Source: an uncultured Alphaproteobacteria bacterium (lineage in GTDB: Bacteria > Pseudomonadota > Alphaproteobacteria > Rhodobacterales > Rhodobacteraceae). From it: a DNA stretch of 64,000 bases. The DNA lies in the NCBI GenBank assembly GCA_929200255.1, contig CAKMYZ010000003.1:1-64000 (forward strand), given 5' to 3'. Positions 49,601 through 56,982 of the stretch are shown piece after piece; position 1 is the first letter of the stretch; each line of letters starts with the position of its first letter. The position numbers and the translations under genes are program-made. The notes beneath the pieces are model-generated. The model did no database searches and was not told the origin of the DNA. It saw only the letters and a program-made list of their open reading frames with translations.

Positions 49601-50108
49601 TGACCCGTGTTGACAGAAAATCCTTGTCGTTGCCTGTATGGCGCAACAGGAACATGCCAACATTATCGACCAGCTTGGGGTTTGAGCAGATATTGAAGTA
49701 GAAGTAGCTGCCCATGCCGCAACCGGCAAAAACACCAATTGGCCCCTTGGCGTGCTCGGGCATATGACCAGCGTTTTCCAACGCCTCCCACGACACTTCA
49801 AGCAGTCGCCGGTGCTGCGGGTCCATGATCGCGGATTCCTTGGCAGAAAGGCCAAAGAACTCTCCATCGAAATTCTGAAAGCCCTCCAATGGGGCGCTGG
49901 CGGGCACATAGTCAGGGCGGTTGATCTTATGCGCTGGCTCTCCTGCCGCAAGCAACTCGTCCTTGGTGTAGCTGCGGATCGATTCGATGCCGGCCTTAAG
50001 GTTCTCCCAATAGGCTGCGACAGTATCAGCACCAGGCAAATGCGCAGCCATACCAACAATCGCAATGTCGGTTTCAGCCACGTCGATGTCAGCTACAATC
50101 GCACTCAT
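43668..50108 (-). CDS. Type I PKS: KS-AT-KR-DH(-like)-ACP-TE
   Basis: KS VQTACSTSLVATHYAAQALL; AT ALTGHSMGENTAACVAG; KR VYLITGGFGGIGLTLAEALV; DH-like DEHRTSAGDALVPGTGYLEMAAEAL; ACP DSFFDLGGHSLIAVRL; TE YHLGGFSGGGITAYEMAQQL. Confidence 0.92.
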   Translation of the reverse strand: MSAIVADIDVAETDIAIVGMAAHLPGADTVAAYWENLKAGIESIRSYTKDELLAAGEPAHKINRPDYVPASAPLEGFQNFDGEFFGLSAKESAIMDPQHRRLLEVSWEALENAGHMPEHAKGPIGVFAGCGMGSYFYFNICSNPKLVDNVGMFLLRHTGNDKDFLSTRVSHILDLKGPSVNVQTACSTSLVATHYAAQALLSGECDTALAGGVTIEFPQDRGYIYKEGEVLSPDGHCHAFDHRAQGTVFGSGAGVVVMRRLKDAIADGDHIWAVIKGTAVNNDGAAKAGYLAPSVDGQAEAIAEAQMMAETPADTIDYVECHGTGTYLGDPIEVAALTQAFSETTEEVGFCRIGSVKTNIGHLDTAAGVASLIKTSLSLHHKQIPASLGFEKPNPAIDFESSPFKVNDQLSDWVSHKGPRRAGVNSLGVGGTNAHVVLQEAPVLPGSEPSDWPFQIITVSGRNKAALDANCAALAAHLRDNPDQPLADVAWTLQNGRRAFERRRVIVAETHEEAAAQLEKNDPRRAFSHAVVGEDPDYVFMFPGGGAQYAGMARDLYATEPVFADWMDKGLDILQPKLDYDIRALWLPEEGTEEDADAKLTQPSVQLPLIMIVEYALAQLWMSWGVVPTALTGHSMGENTAACVAGVMSFEDCIGLVHLRGKLFDTVPAGGMLSVALPADQLEPLLGADLDLGAVNAPQLSVATGPQAALDALEVRLKAKDIDCQRIPIDIAAHSRMLDPILKDFGDYLRSIDLHAPTIPFTSNRTGKLITDEQAQDPDYWVDHLRGTVRFADCLTTLSEEKERVFIEAGPGRAMSSLAGQHDKIVANQVISSLRHPKDDIADDAYFLAMLGRIWAVGGTFDWTQIWGDARRLRVPLPTYAFQHTAYFIEPGTATTEVQSEWLTRSDRPENWGYRPAWLPRYAACDVDVNGDLSETEKQIWLVFADDAGLTAAASQRLRDAGHDVILVRPGDTFARDGEGGYFIAPERGRESYDQLISDLNTRDLIPTRILHGWMITADESFRPGSSFFHRVQEQGFYSLLFLAQAIGGEDLSDNIHICVLSSGAAQHKDEALPHAEKATLTGPARVIPREFPQLTVTTLDLELPAPTGRKKRGFATEDMGKLVDHILEDALADPGNGTALIRSGKRFERTYRPAELADLPDERPLPVLKDKGVYLITGGFGGIGLTLAEALVRRCGARIALLSRSGLPPREAWESTIRNASPTASAVRGIKAVQALEALGGEVLPVAADVSNVEDIRDARAQVEAAFGPINGVIHAAGHVDDAPIMTKDITSIEDVFAPKIHGTQVLDEVFPDGDLDWLALFASTSTATAPIGQVDYVAANEYLNAYAKSRSGDKTDVRAINWGIWADVGMAADAMEARTGAAAPAEVADADVPMLDARTFDRAGNRVFTANYRSADRWFLDEHRTSAGDALVPGTGYLEMAAEALHDMGETAAFEIRDLYFLRPFAVADTGSVDLRLSLPRSDAGYDFLVESGSDGAFAQNAQASLQFLPMATPKPLDIAVIAARCGTPIEAGVLGWISSPQEAHLKFGPRWRVLQSTAFGKGEGLATLELPKAAAKDPDAGYLLHPGMMDLATGWAMKLIEGYTAQHLWVPVSYRSVKVYAPLPAKVVSWVRNASENTSEVEIANFDITLAAPDGTICVEITGFSIRQMAEMTGFGAQEPAATSQDEDAAERPLSPAEERLRHNLSQGIRAEEGADLFLQAMLSPHRQIILSSLDLDALIVQAGQSDDDDAEDGQKFSRPQLDSDFVEPEGAVEERLAAFWQDLLGVDQIGAEDSFFDLGGHSLIAVRLFAQIRKAFQVDFPISVLFEAPTIRKCAELIAARGVSIEGKEAPADAPQTPTRRFTHLVPMHQGEGGNKPPFFLVAGMFGNVLNLRHLAHLIGSDRPFYGLQARGLLGDEEPHRTIAAAATDYIAELRQVQPHGPYHLGGFSGGGITAYEMAQQLRAEGEEVAALVLLDSPLPIRPEINRQDKLRIKLQDLRRGGLRYVAEWAQSRVAWEIAKRRGREETADEGQQFHNVAIEDAFMASVSAYQVKPWDGTFALFRPPLVPKWTVGDRLISDERHYLYHDNDWTKFVPNIEVFEVPGDHDSMVLEPNVRVLAARIRRYLERAPMASPNNRQEAAE

Positions 50109-50362
50109 TAGATAAACCACATATTAGTAAAAACGTCACTGAATACTCGGAACCGATCACAAACCTATGTCATTTTCGGTTCATGATAAAGGCAATGTTA
50201 TGCAAAAGGCAGGGTCAGGAAACCCTGACCAGTCTGTAGGGAATGGTGAGACTTCAATAACTTGCTATAGTCACACCATTCAAAAGAGTTGAAGTCAGAT
50301 CGCTTCACACCCAGCATTTCCCATCAGGCTCACAACTGACAGATGCCGCCGTTTACGAATAG

Positions 50363-50425
50363 CGCGGCCTTGTGTTCTACGACCTCAAGGGCAAGATCGA
50401 CACGCTGTTTCCCGGCCCGGTATAG
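50363..50425 (+). pseudogene. Possible 3' relic of a nucleotide-sugar dehydrogenase
   Basis: Intergenic + strand reads RGLVFYDLKGKIDTLFPGPV*, resembling the (V/L)(F/Y)D(V/L)KG C-terminal motif of WbpA/TviB-like dehydrogenases; immediately preceded by an in-frame stop. Confidence 0.35.
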
Positions 50426-50438
50426 CCAGCCCGGCCGA

Positions 50439-51554
50439 TCAGCCCTTTGCCAAGATCAGGTCAATAATCCTGTCCTGTGCTGCCTCATCAAGATCGTGAT
50501 ATAGTGGCAGGCAAAGAACCTGCTCAGCGGCTTTGCTTGCAACCGGCAAAAGACCAGACGCGGCAGATGGCAGATTGCTGTAGGGTGCCAGTTCGGAGAT
50601 CAGTGGATAAAAATAGCGGCGCGCAAAGATATTTTCGCCCTCAAGACGCGCAAAAAGCGCATCGCGATCAATGTGGTAATCGGGGCCAAGCAGGATGGGA
50701 AAGGCGTATGAGTTATGGCCCGTAACACCTGTTGGGCAAACGCAACGCAATCCGTCAACACCTTCCAGTCGTGCTGCATAGCGCCCGGCAACGGCGTGTC
50801 GCGCGGCCAGCACATCATCAAACCCGCCAAGCTGCGCAAGACCCACCGCGGCGTTGAATTCATTCATCTTGGCATTGGTGCCGATGTCATCAACAGATAA
50901 CGCATCGGCAAATCCAAAATTTGCCAAACGGTCGATGGCAAGTTTCGTCTCGTGATCCCGCACGATCACAGCACCACCCTCAAAGGTATTGAAAACCTTT
51001 GTGGCGTGGAAACTGAGAACGGACATGTCACCATGCCGCAGAATGGACTGACCATCGCGGCGCACAGCAAAGGCGTGTGCCGCGTCGTATATCAACGCGA
51101 TCCCATGCCGCTCTGCTATCTCAGCCAACCTGTCAACATCGCAAGGGGTGCCGAATGTATGAACCGGCAGAATTGCCCGGGTTTGAGGTGTAATCTGCGC
51201 CTCAACCTGCGCTGGATCCAGATTGAGCGTTTCAGGGTCGATATCGGCGAAAACAGGCGTCGCCCCCGACAAGCTGATGGCATGGGCGGTGGCCACAAAG
51301 GAAAAGGGCGTGGTGATCACTTCGCCGGACGTGACCCCCGCCTGCCGCATCGCCAGGATCATGCCCTGCGTGGCGTTAGAGACAACCGACAGATGCTCCA
51401 CTCCAAGATATTCACTGAGTGCGGGTTCGAATCTTTGCAGTACTGGACCCCGGTTGGTCAGGATCCGGCTGCTCCAGATTTCTTCCAGTAAGGGCATCAA
51501 ATCCGACAGGTCCGGCATCTTTGGCCGTGCGACATATGTAGGTGGCGGTTTCAA
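50439..51554 (-). CDS. DegT/DnrJ/EryC1/StrS-family PLP-dependent aminotransferase
   Basis: VVSNATQGMILAMRQAGV, VITTPFSFVATAHAISLSGATPVFADID, YDAAHAFAVRRDG, SFHATKVFNTFEGGAVI (Lys). Confidence 0.9.
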   Translation of the reverse strand: MKPPPTYVARPKMPDLSDLMPLLEEIWSSRILTNRGPVLQRFEPALSEYLGVEHLSVVSNATQGMILAMRQAGVTSGEVITTPFSFVATAHAISLSGATPVFADIDPETLNLDPAQVEAQITPQTRAILPVHTFGTPCDVDRLAEIAERHGIALIYDAAHAFAVRRDGQSILRHGDMSVLSFHATKVFNTFEGGAVIVRDHETKLAIDRLANFGFADALSVDDIGTNAKMNEFNAAVGLAQLGGFDDVLAARHAVAGRYAARLEGVDGLRCVCPTGVTGHNSYAFPILLGPDYHIDRDALFARLEGENIFARRYFYPLISELAPYSNLPSAASGLLPVASKAAEQVLCLPLYHDLDEAAQDRIIDLILAKG

Positions 51555-52094
51555 AACCGCCCCCCCTTTAGGACCAGGACGTGACGATTGGGCCAGACGT
51601 TGAAGAACATTAAGAAAAGATCACTTAGACTGAATCACCGGAATGGTGGCATAGGTTGGTTGGAGTCTCCACCTCTTTTCAGGCAAGCTATCATCAAAGA
51701 GCTTCGCCGCAACGCGCGCCGGGGGTTCTGCTGGGCTACAACGCGACCCGACAGTCAGCTCTCACAGAGTAGCCCTGTTGTTCACGCGAGAATCCCGTTA
51801 AGGTTTGTCGCAATGTGATGTTCACGCTGGGTTTCGGTGCAACCCACGATGAACAAGGATACGAGTTGTGTCGCCAGAGTGACCCGTGAGTTAGACGGGG
51901 CGCATTGGCAGAGTTAATGAGGAAACCGCGTCGGTATGAAGACTTATCTTGATATGCAAAACAGCAGCCCAATTGGGCTTTTGATGTTGGCAAGTAAGCA
52001 AAATCGTTATGGTCAAGGACCAGGCAAATCGCTTTAAGCTACGTCATTTTAGCAAATCACATTAAGATGGATCGAAACCTGAGCATTCCGACCA

Positions 52095-52952
52095 ATGAAC
52101 AAGAAATTTGACCTTTATACGGAGCATTTCGGCCTGACAGAACGGCCGTTTTCCGTGCTTCCTGACCCCAGTTTTCTGTACTGGACGGCGCAGCACACAC
52201 GCGCCTATGCGATGCTGGAATATGGCTTGCTGACCCGCGCGCCGATCACACTGATCACCGGAGAGGTTGGAGCGGGCAAGACAACCCTGCTGCAACAGCT
52301 CATGCAAAACCTCGAAGATGACCTCACTGTGGGCCTGATCTCGAACGCCCATGGTGATCGAGGCGAGCTACTGCATTGGGTGCTGATGGCGCTGGATCAG
52401 AAACCAGAGCCAGGGGCGGGATATGTTGAGCTATTCGCAGCGTTCCAGGAATTCCTGATCGCAGAATATGCCCGCGGCCAACGTGTTGTGCTGATTTTCG
52501 ATGAAGCCCAGAACATGACAAGTGAATCGCTTGAAGAGCTGCGCATGTTCACCAACATCAATTCCAACAAGGACGAATTGCTGCAACTGATCCTGATCGG
52601 GCAACCAGAGCTTCAGGACATGGTGCGCAAACCTGAAATGCGCCAATTCGCGCAGCGCGTATCGTCCAGTTTCCACCTCAAGCATATGGATGCCGCAACG
52701 GTCTATGAGTACATTCGACACCGCACAAAGATTGCTGGTGCAAGCAAAGTTCTGTTCAACAAAGCCGCAGCGGCATTGGTTTACGAGGCGACAGGTGGCG
52801 TACCACGTCTGGTCAACCAGCTTTGTGATCTGGCAATGGTCTACGCTTATACCGCCGGGGCGCAAAGTGTGACGGTAAAAACGGTGCAGGTGGTTCTGGA
52901 TGACGGGACCTTCTTTGGCCGTACCGCGCAAGAACCTGAAGGGGTGTTATGA
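52095..52952 (+). CDS. ExeA/XrtA-system-type AAA ATPase
   Basis: YTEHFGLTERPFSVLPDPSFLYWTAQHTRAYAMLEYGL, LITGEVGAGKTTLLQQL, VLIFDEAQNMTSESLEELRMFTNI. Confidence 0.85.
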   Translation: MNKKFDLYTEHFGLTERPFSVLPDPSFLYWTAQHTRAYAMLEYGLLTRAPITLITGEVGAGKTTLLQQLMQNLEDDLTVGLISNAHGDRGELLHWVLMALDQKPEPGAGYVELFAAFQEFLIAEYARGQRVVLIFDEAQNMTSESLEELRMFTNINSNKDELLQLILIGQPELQDMVRKPEMRQFAQRVSSSFHLKHMDAATVYEYIRHRTKIAGASKVLFNKAAAALVYEATGGVPRLVNQLCDLAMVYAYTAGAQSVTVKTVQVVLDDGTFFGRTAQEPEGVL

Positions 52953-52953
52953 A

Positions 52954-54480
52954 ATGATTGCCGACATCAAGTTCTTCATTTCCCTGTTCCTGCGGCGTGT
53001 CCATTATTTTCTTTTGGTGCTGGTCTGCATTACGGCGGCAGGCAGTTACCTCGCCGTGACATTGCCAAAAGTTTACCGCGCCGAAGCGCGCCTGCTGGTC
53101 GAGTCGCCCACGATCCCGGATGATCTGGCCGCCTCCACCGTACGTGCGGGATCAACCGAGGTTTTGGGGGCCGTCCGGCAACGGGTTTTGACACGCTCTA
53201 ACCTGCTGGAAACGGCGCTCGAATATGACGTCTATGAAGACCCGTCCGACATGACGACCGACGAGATCGTCAAAGACATGACAGAACGTGTGCAGATTGG
53301 TGTACCCTTGAGCAGCGACGGCACGGGTCTTGTTCTGATCACGTTTGAGGCTTCATCCGGGAAAATCTCTGCCGATGTAACCAATGCGATCCTGAATCAG
53401 ATACTTCAGCAGAACGTGGAAATCCGGACAGAAGCATCCGGTCAGACACTTGAGTTCTTCGAGCAAGAGGTTGCGCGGTTGAACGTCGAATTGGCGGAAC
53501 AGGGTGCGCGGGTTTTGGAGTTCCAGCTCAAGAACCGAAATGCCTTGCCCGAAAGCGTCGAGTTTCAGCGCACACGCCTGACCGCATTGCAAGAACGGGT
53601 TTCGCAAATCAATCGCGAGTTTTCGTCGCTGTCAGACAGGCGCGCCCGTTTGACAGAACTTTTTGAGCAAACCGGGCGAATTGATTTGAGCGAAGCAAGC
53701 ATGTCACCCGAGCTGCGCCAACTGCGCCAGCTTCAGGGTGATCTTGCCGCAGCCCTTGTGATCTATTCCCCGCAAAGCCCACGCGTCATTGCGTTGCGCA
53801 CGCAGGTCGAATCTCTACAGGAACGCGTGAACGCACAAACCGGCCGCAATGCGCAAGCGAACGGCCTGTTGACTGCTTACTCCCTGCAAATCTCAGACAT
53901 CGACGGCCAAATCTCTTTTCTTGCCGAGCAGAAAGAGCAGATTGAAGAAGAGATGGACAAGCTGATCGCGGCTATCGACGCCACACCAGAAAATGCAATC
54001 ACTTTGGGCACGCTGCAACGCAGCTATGACAATATCAGCGAACAATTCGATCAGGCGACAGTCGCCTTGGCCGAAGCTCGCACAGGTGACCGGATCGAGG
54101 CATTGTCAAAAGGGCAGCGTATCGTCGTGATCGAAGAGGCAAGCGTCCCGGGATCACCTTTCGCACCCAACCGAAAACTGATCGTCGCGGGCAGTGTGAC
54201 GGCAGGTGCCGCCGCCGGTGCTGCGCTAGTTTTTTTGTTGGTGCTGTTAAACCAGGGCATCATGCGGCCGGTTGAAGTCACCAATGCATTCGGCGCGAAG
54301 CCCTTTGCGACCTTGCCGTATCTGACAACGCCGCGCCAGACGCTGGTGCGTTATCTCAAGATTGCCTTCTCGATTGTTGCGGCGGCCATCGGTGTGCCGG
54401 GGGTGTTGTATCTCGTACACACGCAGATCATGCCGTTGGAAGTCATTATTGAGCGGCTAAGCAGCATGGTAGGGGCGTAA
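52954..54480 (+). CDS. Wzz/GumC-type polysaccharide chain-length determinant
   Basis: N-terminal TM + YRAEARLLVESPTIPDDLAAS, central coiled coil, C-terminal VPGSPFAPNRKLIVAGSVTAGAAAGAALVFLLVLL. Start trimmed. Confidence 0.88.
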   Translation: MIADIKFFISLFLRRVHYFLLVLVCITAAGSYLAVTLPKVYRAEARLLVESPTIPDDLAASTVRAGSTEVLGAVRQRVLTRSNLLETALEYDVYEDPSDMTTDEIVKDMTERVQIGVPLSSDGTGLVLITFEASSGKISADVTNAILNQILQQNVEIRTEASGQTLEFFEQEVARLNVELAEQGARVLEFQLKNRNALPESVEFQRTRLTALQERVSQINREFSSLSDRRARLTELFEQTGRIDLSEASMSPELRQLRQLQGDLAAALVIYSPQSPRVIALRTQVESLQERVNAQTGRNAQANGLLTAYSLQISDIDGQISFLAEQKEQIEEEMDKLIAAIDATPENAITLGTLQRSYDNISEQFDQATVALAEARTGDRIEALSKGQRIVVIEEASVPGSPFAPNRKLIVAGSVTAGAAAGAALVFLLVLLNQGIMRPVEVTNAFGAKPFATLPYLTTPRQTLVRYLKIAFSIVAAAIGVPGVLYLVHTQIMPLEVIIERLSSMVGA

Positions 54481-54483
54481 CAT

Positions 54484-55284
54484 ATGGAACGTATTCGCGA
54501 AGCCATTGAAAAGGCGCGCCAAGAGCGCCAGTCCGCTGGGCCACAGCATCAAAACCAAAATGCGACGGCGGTCCCAAACCCGGCAACGGCAGCCGCTACG
54601 GACGATTGGATCAGCTTGCCGCAGTTTGAGGTAAAGCCCAAGTGGCTCAAACGTAACCGGATCATGACGCTAGAGGCGAGCCCGCAGGCAACGCCTTTCG
54701 ATGTGATGCGCACGAAACTCCTGCATGAAATGCGCAGCAACAGCTGGCGCAGGGTTGCCTTTACATCGCCGGGAACAGAATGCGGGAAATCGACCGTTGT
54801 TCTGAATCTGGCCTTCAGCCTGGCCCGACAATCCGATCTGCGCGTTATGGTGATCGAGCTTGACTTCCGAACCCCGTCCATCGCGCGAATGCTGCGCTTG
54901 GGGGACGATACGAACTTTGCCAAGGTGCTGTCCGGTAACGCCCAGCCGCGCGACCATATTAAACGGTACAAGGCAGGCCTTGCTGTCGCTGCCAGCAAGG
55001 ACACGCCCAATTCAGCAGAACTGCTGCACGGCACGAAGGCGGCCCATGTGATCGATGCGATTGAAGCGCAGTATCAGCCCGATATCATGCTATTCGACAT
55101 GCCGCCGGTGCTGATCGCCGATGACACAATGGCGTTCATTGATCAGGTTGACGCCACCCTGTTGGTCGGTGCGGCAGAAGCATCAACCATCGATGATATC
55201 GGGCGCTGCAAACAGGAACTGGAAGCGCGCACCAATCTGCTGGGCGTCGTATTGAATAAATGCAGATACCCTGAAACCAGCTAG
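54484..55284 (+). CDS. CpsD/CapB-type BY-kinase / exopolysaccharide ATPase
   Basis: VAFTSPGTECGKSTVVLNLAFSLARQ (Walker A), VMVIELDFRTPSIARML, DIMLFDMPPVLIADDTMAF. Confidence 0.87.
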   Translation: MERIREAIEKARQERQSAGPQHQNQNATAVPNPATAAATDDWISLPQFEVKPKWLKRNRIMTLEASPQATPFDVMRTKLLHEMRSNSWRRVAFTSPGTECGKSTVVLNLAFSLARQSDLRVMVIELDFRTPSIARMLRLGDDTNFAKVLSGNAQPRDHIKRYKAGLAVAASKDTPNSAELLHGTKAAHVIDAIEAQYQPDIMLFDMPPVLIADDTMAFIDQVDATLLVGAAEASTIDDIGRCKQELEARTNLLGVVLNKCRYPETS

Positions 55285-55306
55285 GGTCCTGACCCTAGGC
55301 AGCATT

Positions 55307-56107
55307 TCATGATCTAACCCAACGCTGGCGCAGCGCATCAACAGCCAATCCCGGCAGAATGATTGCACAAAGCGCATAGCGTTTCGCCAAGCGACGCGGG
55401 TTCGTGAGCATGCGCCAGGCCCACTCCAACGCCAGCTTGCGCACCCAGCTTGGCGCGCGGGTTTGTGTGCCCGCCAGAAAATCTAACCCGGCCCCGATTG
55501 ACACAAAGCCCAATTGCGGCACGCGGGCGCGGCCACGTGCCGCAAAAATCTCTTGTTTTGGCGCGCCAAGCGCCAGATAGACCAGCCGCGCGCCCGTGGC
55601 TGCGACGTCATCCAGCAATTCATCCGCCATGGCACTACTTGGGTCAAAGGGGAACGGCGGTGCAAAGGTACCAACAATATTCACCCCCGGTGCGTGCGCC
55701 CTAAGCGCTTCCGCGGCAGCGGCCAATGCGTCTTGCGTGCTCCCAAGAAGGGCAACGGGGGTGTCGGTTTCGGTTGCAAGCTTTGCCATGGGCAAAACCA
55801 TGTCAGACCCGGGAACCAATGACACCGGACGCCCGGCAAGCCGCGATAACCACACAATTGGGTTCCCATCCGCCACGACGAAATCTTGCGCGGCATAGGC
55901 ATCGCGGAATGGCCCCGGATGGCGCAGCTTTTCCAGATGGTCGAGGTTGACCGTCGCCAGGGCAAACCCATCATGGTCCCGCAACCGGGCGCGGGCCAGG
56001 TCAAGCAAACTGTCTGCATCCGCAACATTCACGCCCAACTGAAACGCAGTCTTGCGGATGTTAATCACAAAGAGAGGGGGAGGAGTTTCAGACAAACGAC
56101 AATGCAC
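55307..56107 (-). CDS. WecG/TagA/CpsF-family glycosyltransferase
   Basis: VVADGNPIVWLSRLAGRPVSLVPGSDMV, ARLVYLALGAPKQEIFAARGR, VSIGAGLDFLAGTQTRAPSWVRKLALEWAWRMLTNPRRLAKRY. Confidence 0.92.
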   Translation of the reverse strand: MHCRLSETPPPLFVINIRKTAFQLGVNVADADSLLDLARARLRDHDGFALATVNLDHLEKLRHPGPFRDAYAAQDFVVADGNPIVWLSRLAGRPVSLVPGSDMVLPMAKLATETDTPVALLGSTQDALAAAAEALRAHAPGVNIVGTFAPPFPFDPSSAMADELLDDVAATGARLVYLALGAPKQEIFAARGRARVPQLGFVSIGAGLDFLAGTQTRAPSWVRKLALEWAWRMLTNPRRLAKRYALCAIILPGLAVDALRQRWVRS

Positions 56108-56171
56108 CCGGAAAATCTAACTTACCTTTCACTGCTTATGCCTGTGCTGGCCGCAAAAGTCAGTCCGGAAA

Positions 56172-56819
56172 TCAACTTTTTGACGACCCACGTTGCAGAA
56201 GCCACAGACCGGTGAACATGATCAAGAGCGGGCCTGGTGCCTCAAGCAGAAAGTTCACCTTTACCGAGCCGAGTGCCGATGGCAGCTGCATGCCAAGCAT
56301 TTGGTCGACGTTGTGAAACCCAACTGCACGGATCAGAACAAAGCCACTGACAAAGGCAGCGCCCAACACAGGCAGAACGGAGCGGCGTAGCGTGCCATGC
56401 AGAAGGAACAAAAAGAAGACACCGCTTGCAACAACAAACAAGCCAAGCCCCAGAATCATAAGCCCCTGAATTGTGCGTCGATCCTCGTACCACCCTTGTT
56501 CCAAGGCGACACAGCGCCCGATAACTGTCATGAATGATTGCAGATCAAGTTGCTTATTTACGGCAAGAAAGGCCAGTCCAATGGTGAGGCAACCCCAGAA
56601 TATCTGCTCGCGTGCACGTGATACCTCTGGGAAAGGGCCACGATAGGCCGTCAGACCTGCAACAATTGCAGCGACAGCGTAGATGAAAACAGTTAGCCAC
56701 CCCCAAACATTGGGGTCGCCGATGCCAGCTTCCCAGTTTTGGAACGCGCATTGGGCTATTGTCTGCGTTTCTTCCATATTGTTTCTGTCCCCGCCGGTAT
56801 CGGCGTAATGTTGGCACAA
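56172..56819 (-). CDS. Hypothetical polytopic membrane protein
   Basis: Several hydrophobic segments (VWGWLTVFIYAVAAIVAGLTAY; GLMILGLGLFVVASGVFFLFLLHG). Confidence 0.5.
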   Translation of the reverse strand: MCQHYADTGGDRNNMEETQTIAQCAFQNWEAGIGDPNVWGWLTVFIYAVAAIVAGLTAYRGPFPEVSRAREQIFWGCLTIGLAFLAVNKQLDLQSFMTVIGRCVALEQGWYEDRRTIQGLMILGLGLFVVASGVFFLFLLHGTLRRSVLPVLGAAFVSGFVLIRAVGFHNVDQMLGMQLPSALGSVKVNFLLEAPGPLLIMFTGLWLLQRGSSKS

Positions 56820-56982
56820 CCACCCGACAGAGATTTTTACGTAAGGGCTAGATATGTGATATTAGGCAAGCTAGGTTTTGGCAGAGTTCTGCGATCACAA
56901 CTCCCCACGGGCTCCGCCTCCGATCATACTAGACGCAGAATGGTTTGTTGACCACGTTTTACGATTACGACAGGAACCAGAT

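Noticed and set aside
51966-51982. Palindrome AGCCCAATTGGGCT followed by TTTT as a terminator or sRNA end
   Set aside because: Stem too short and AT-centred; no upstream + strand gene in a suitable position.
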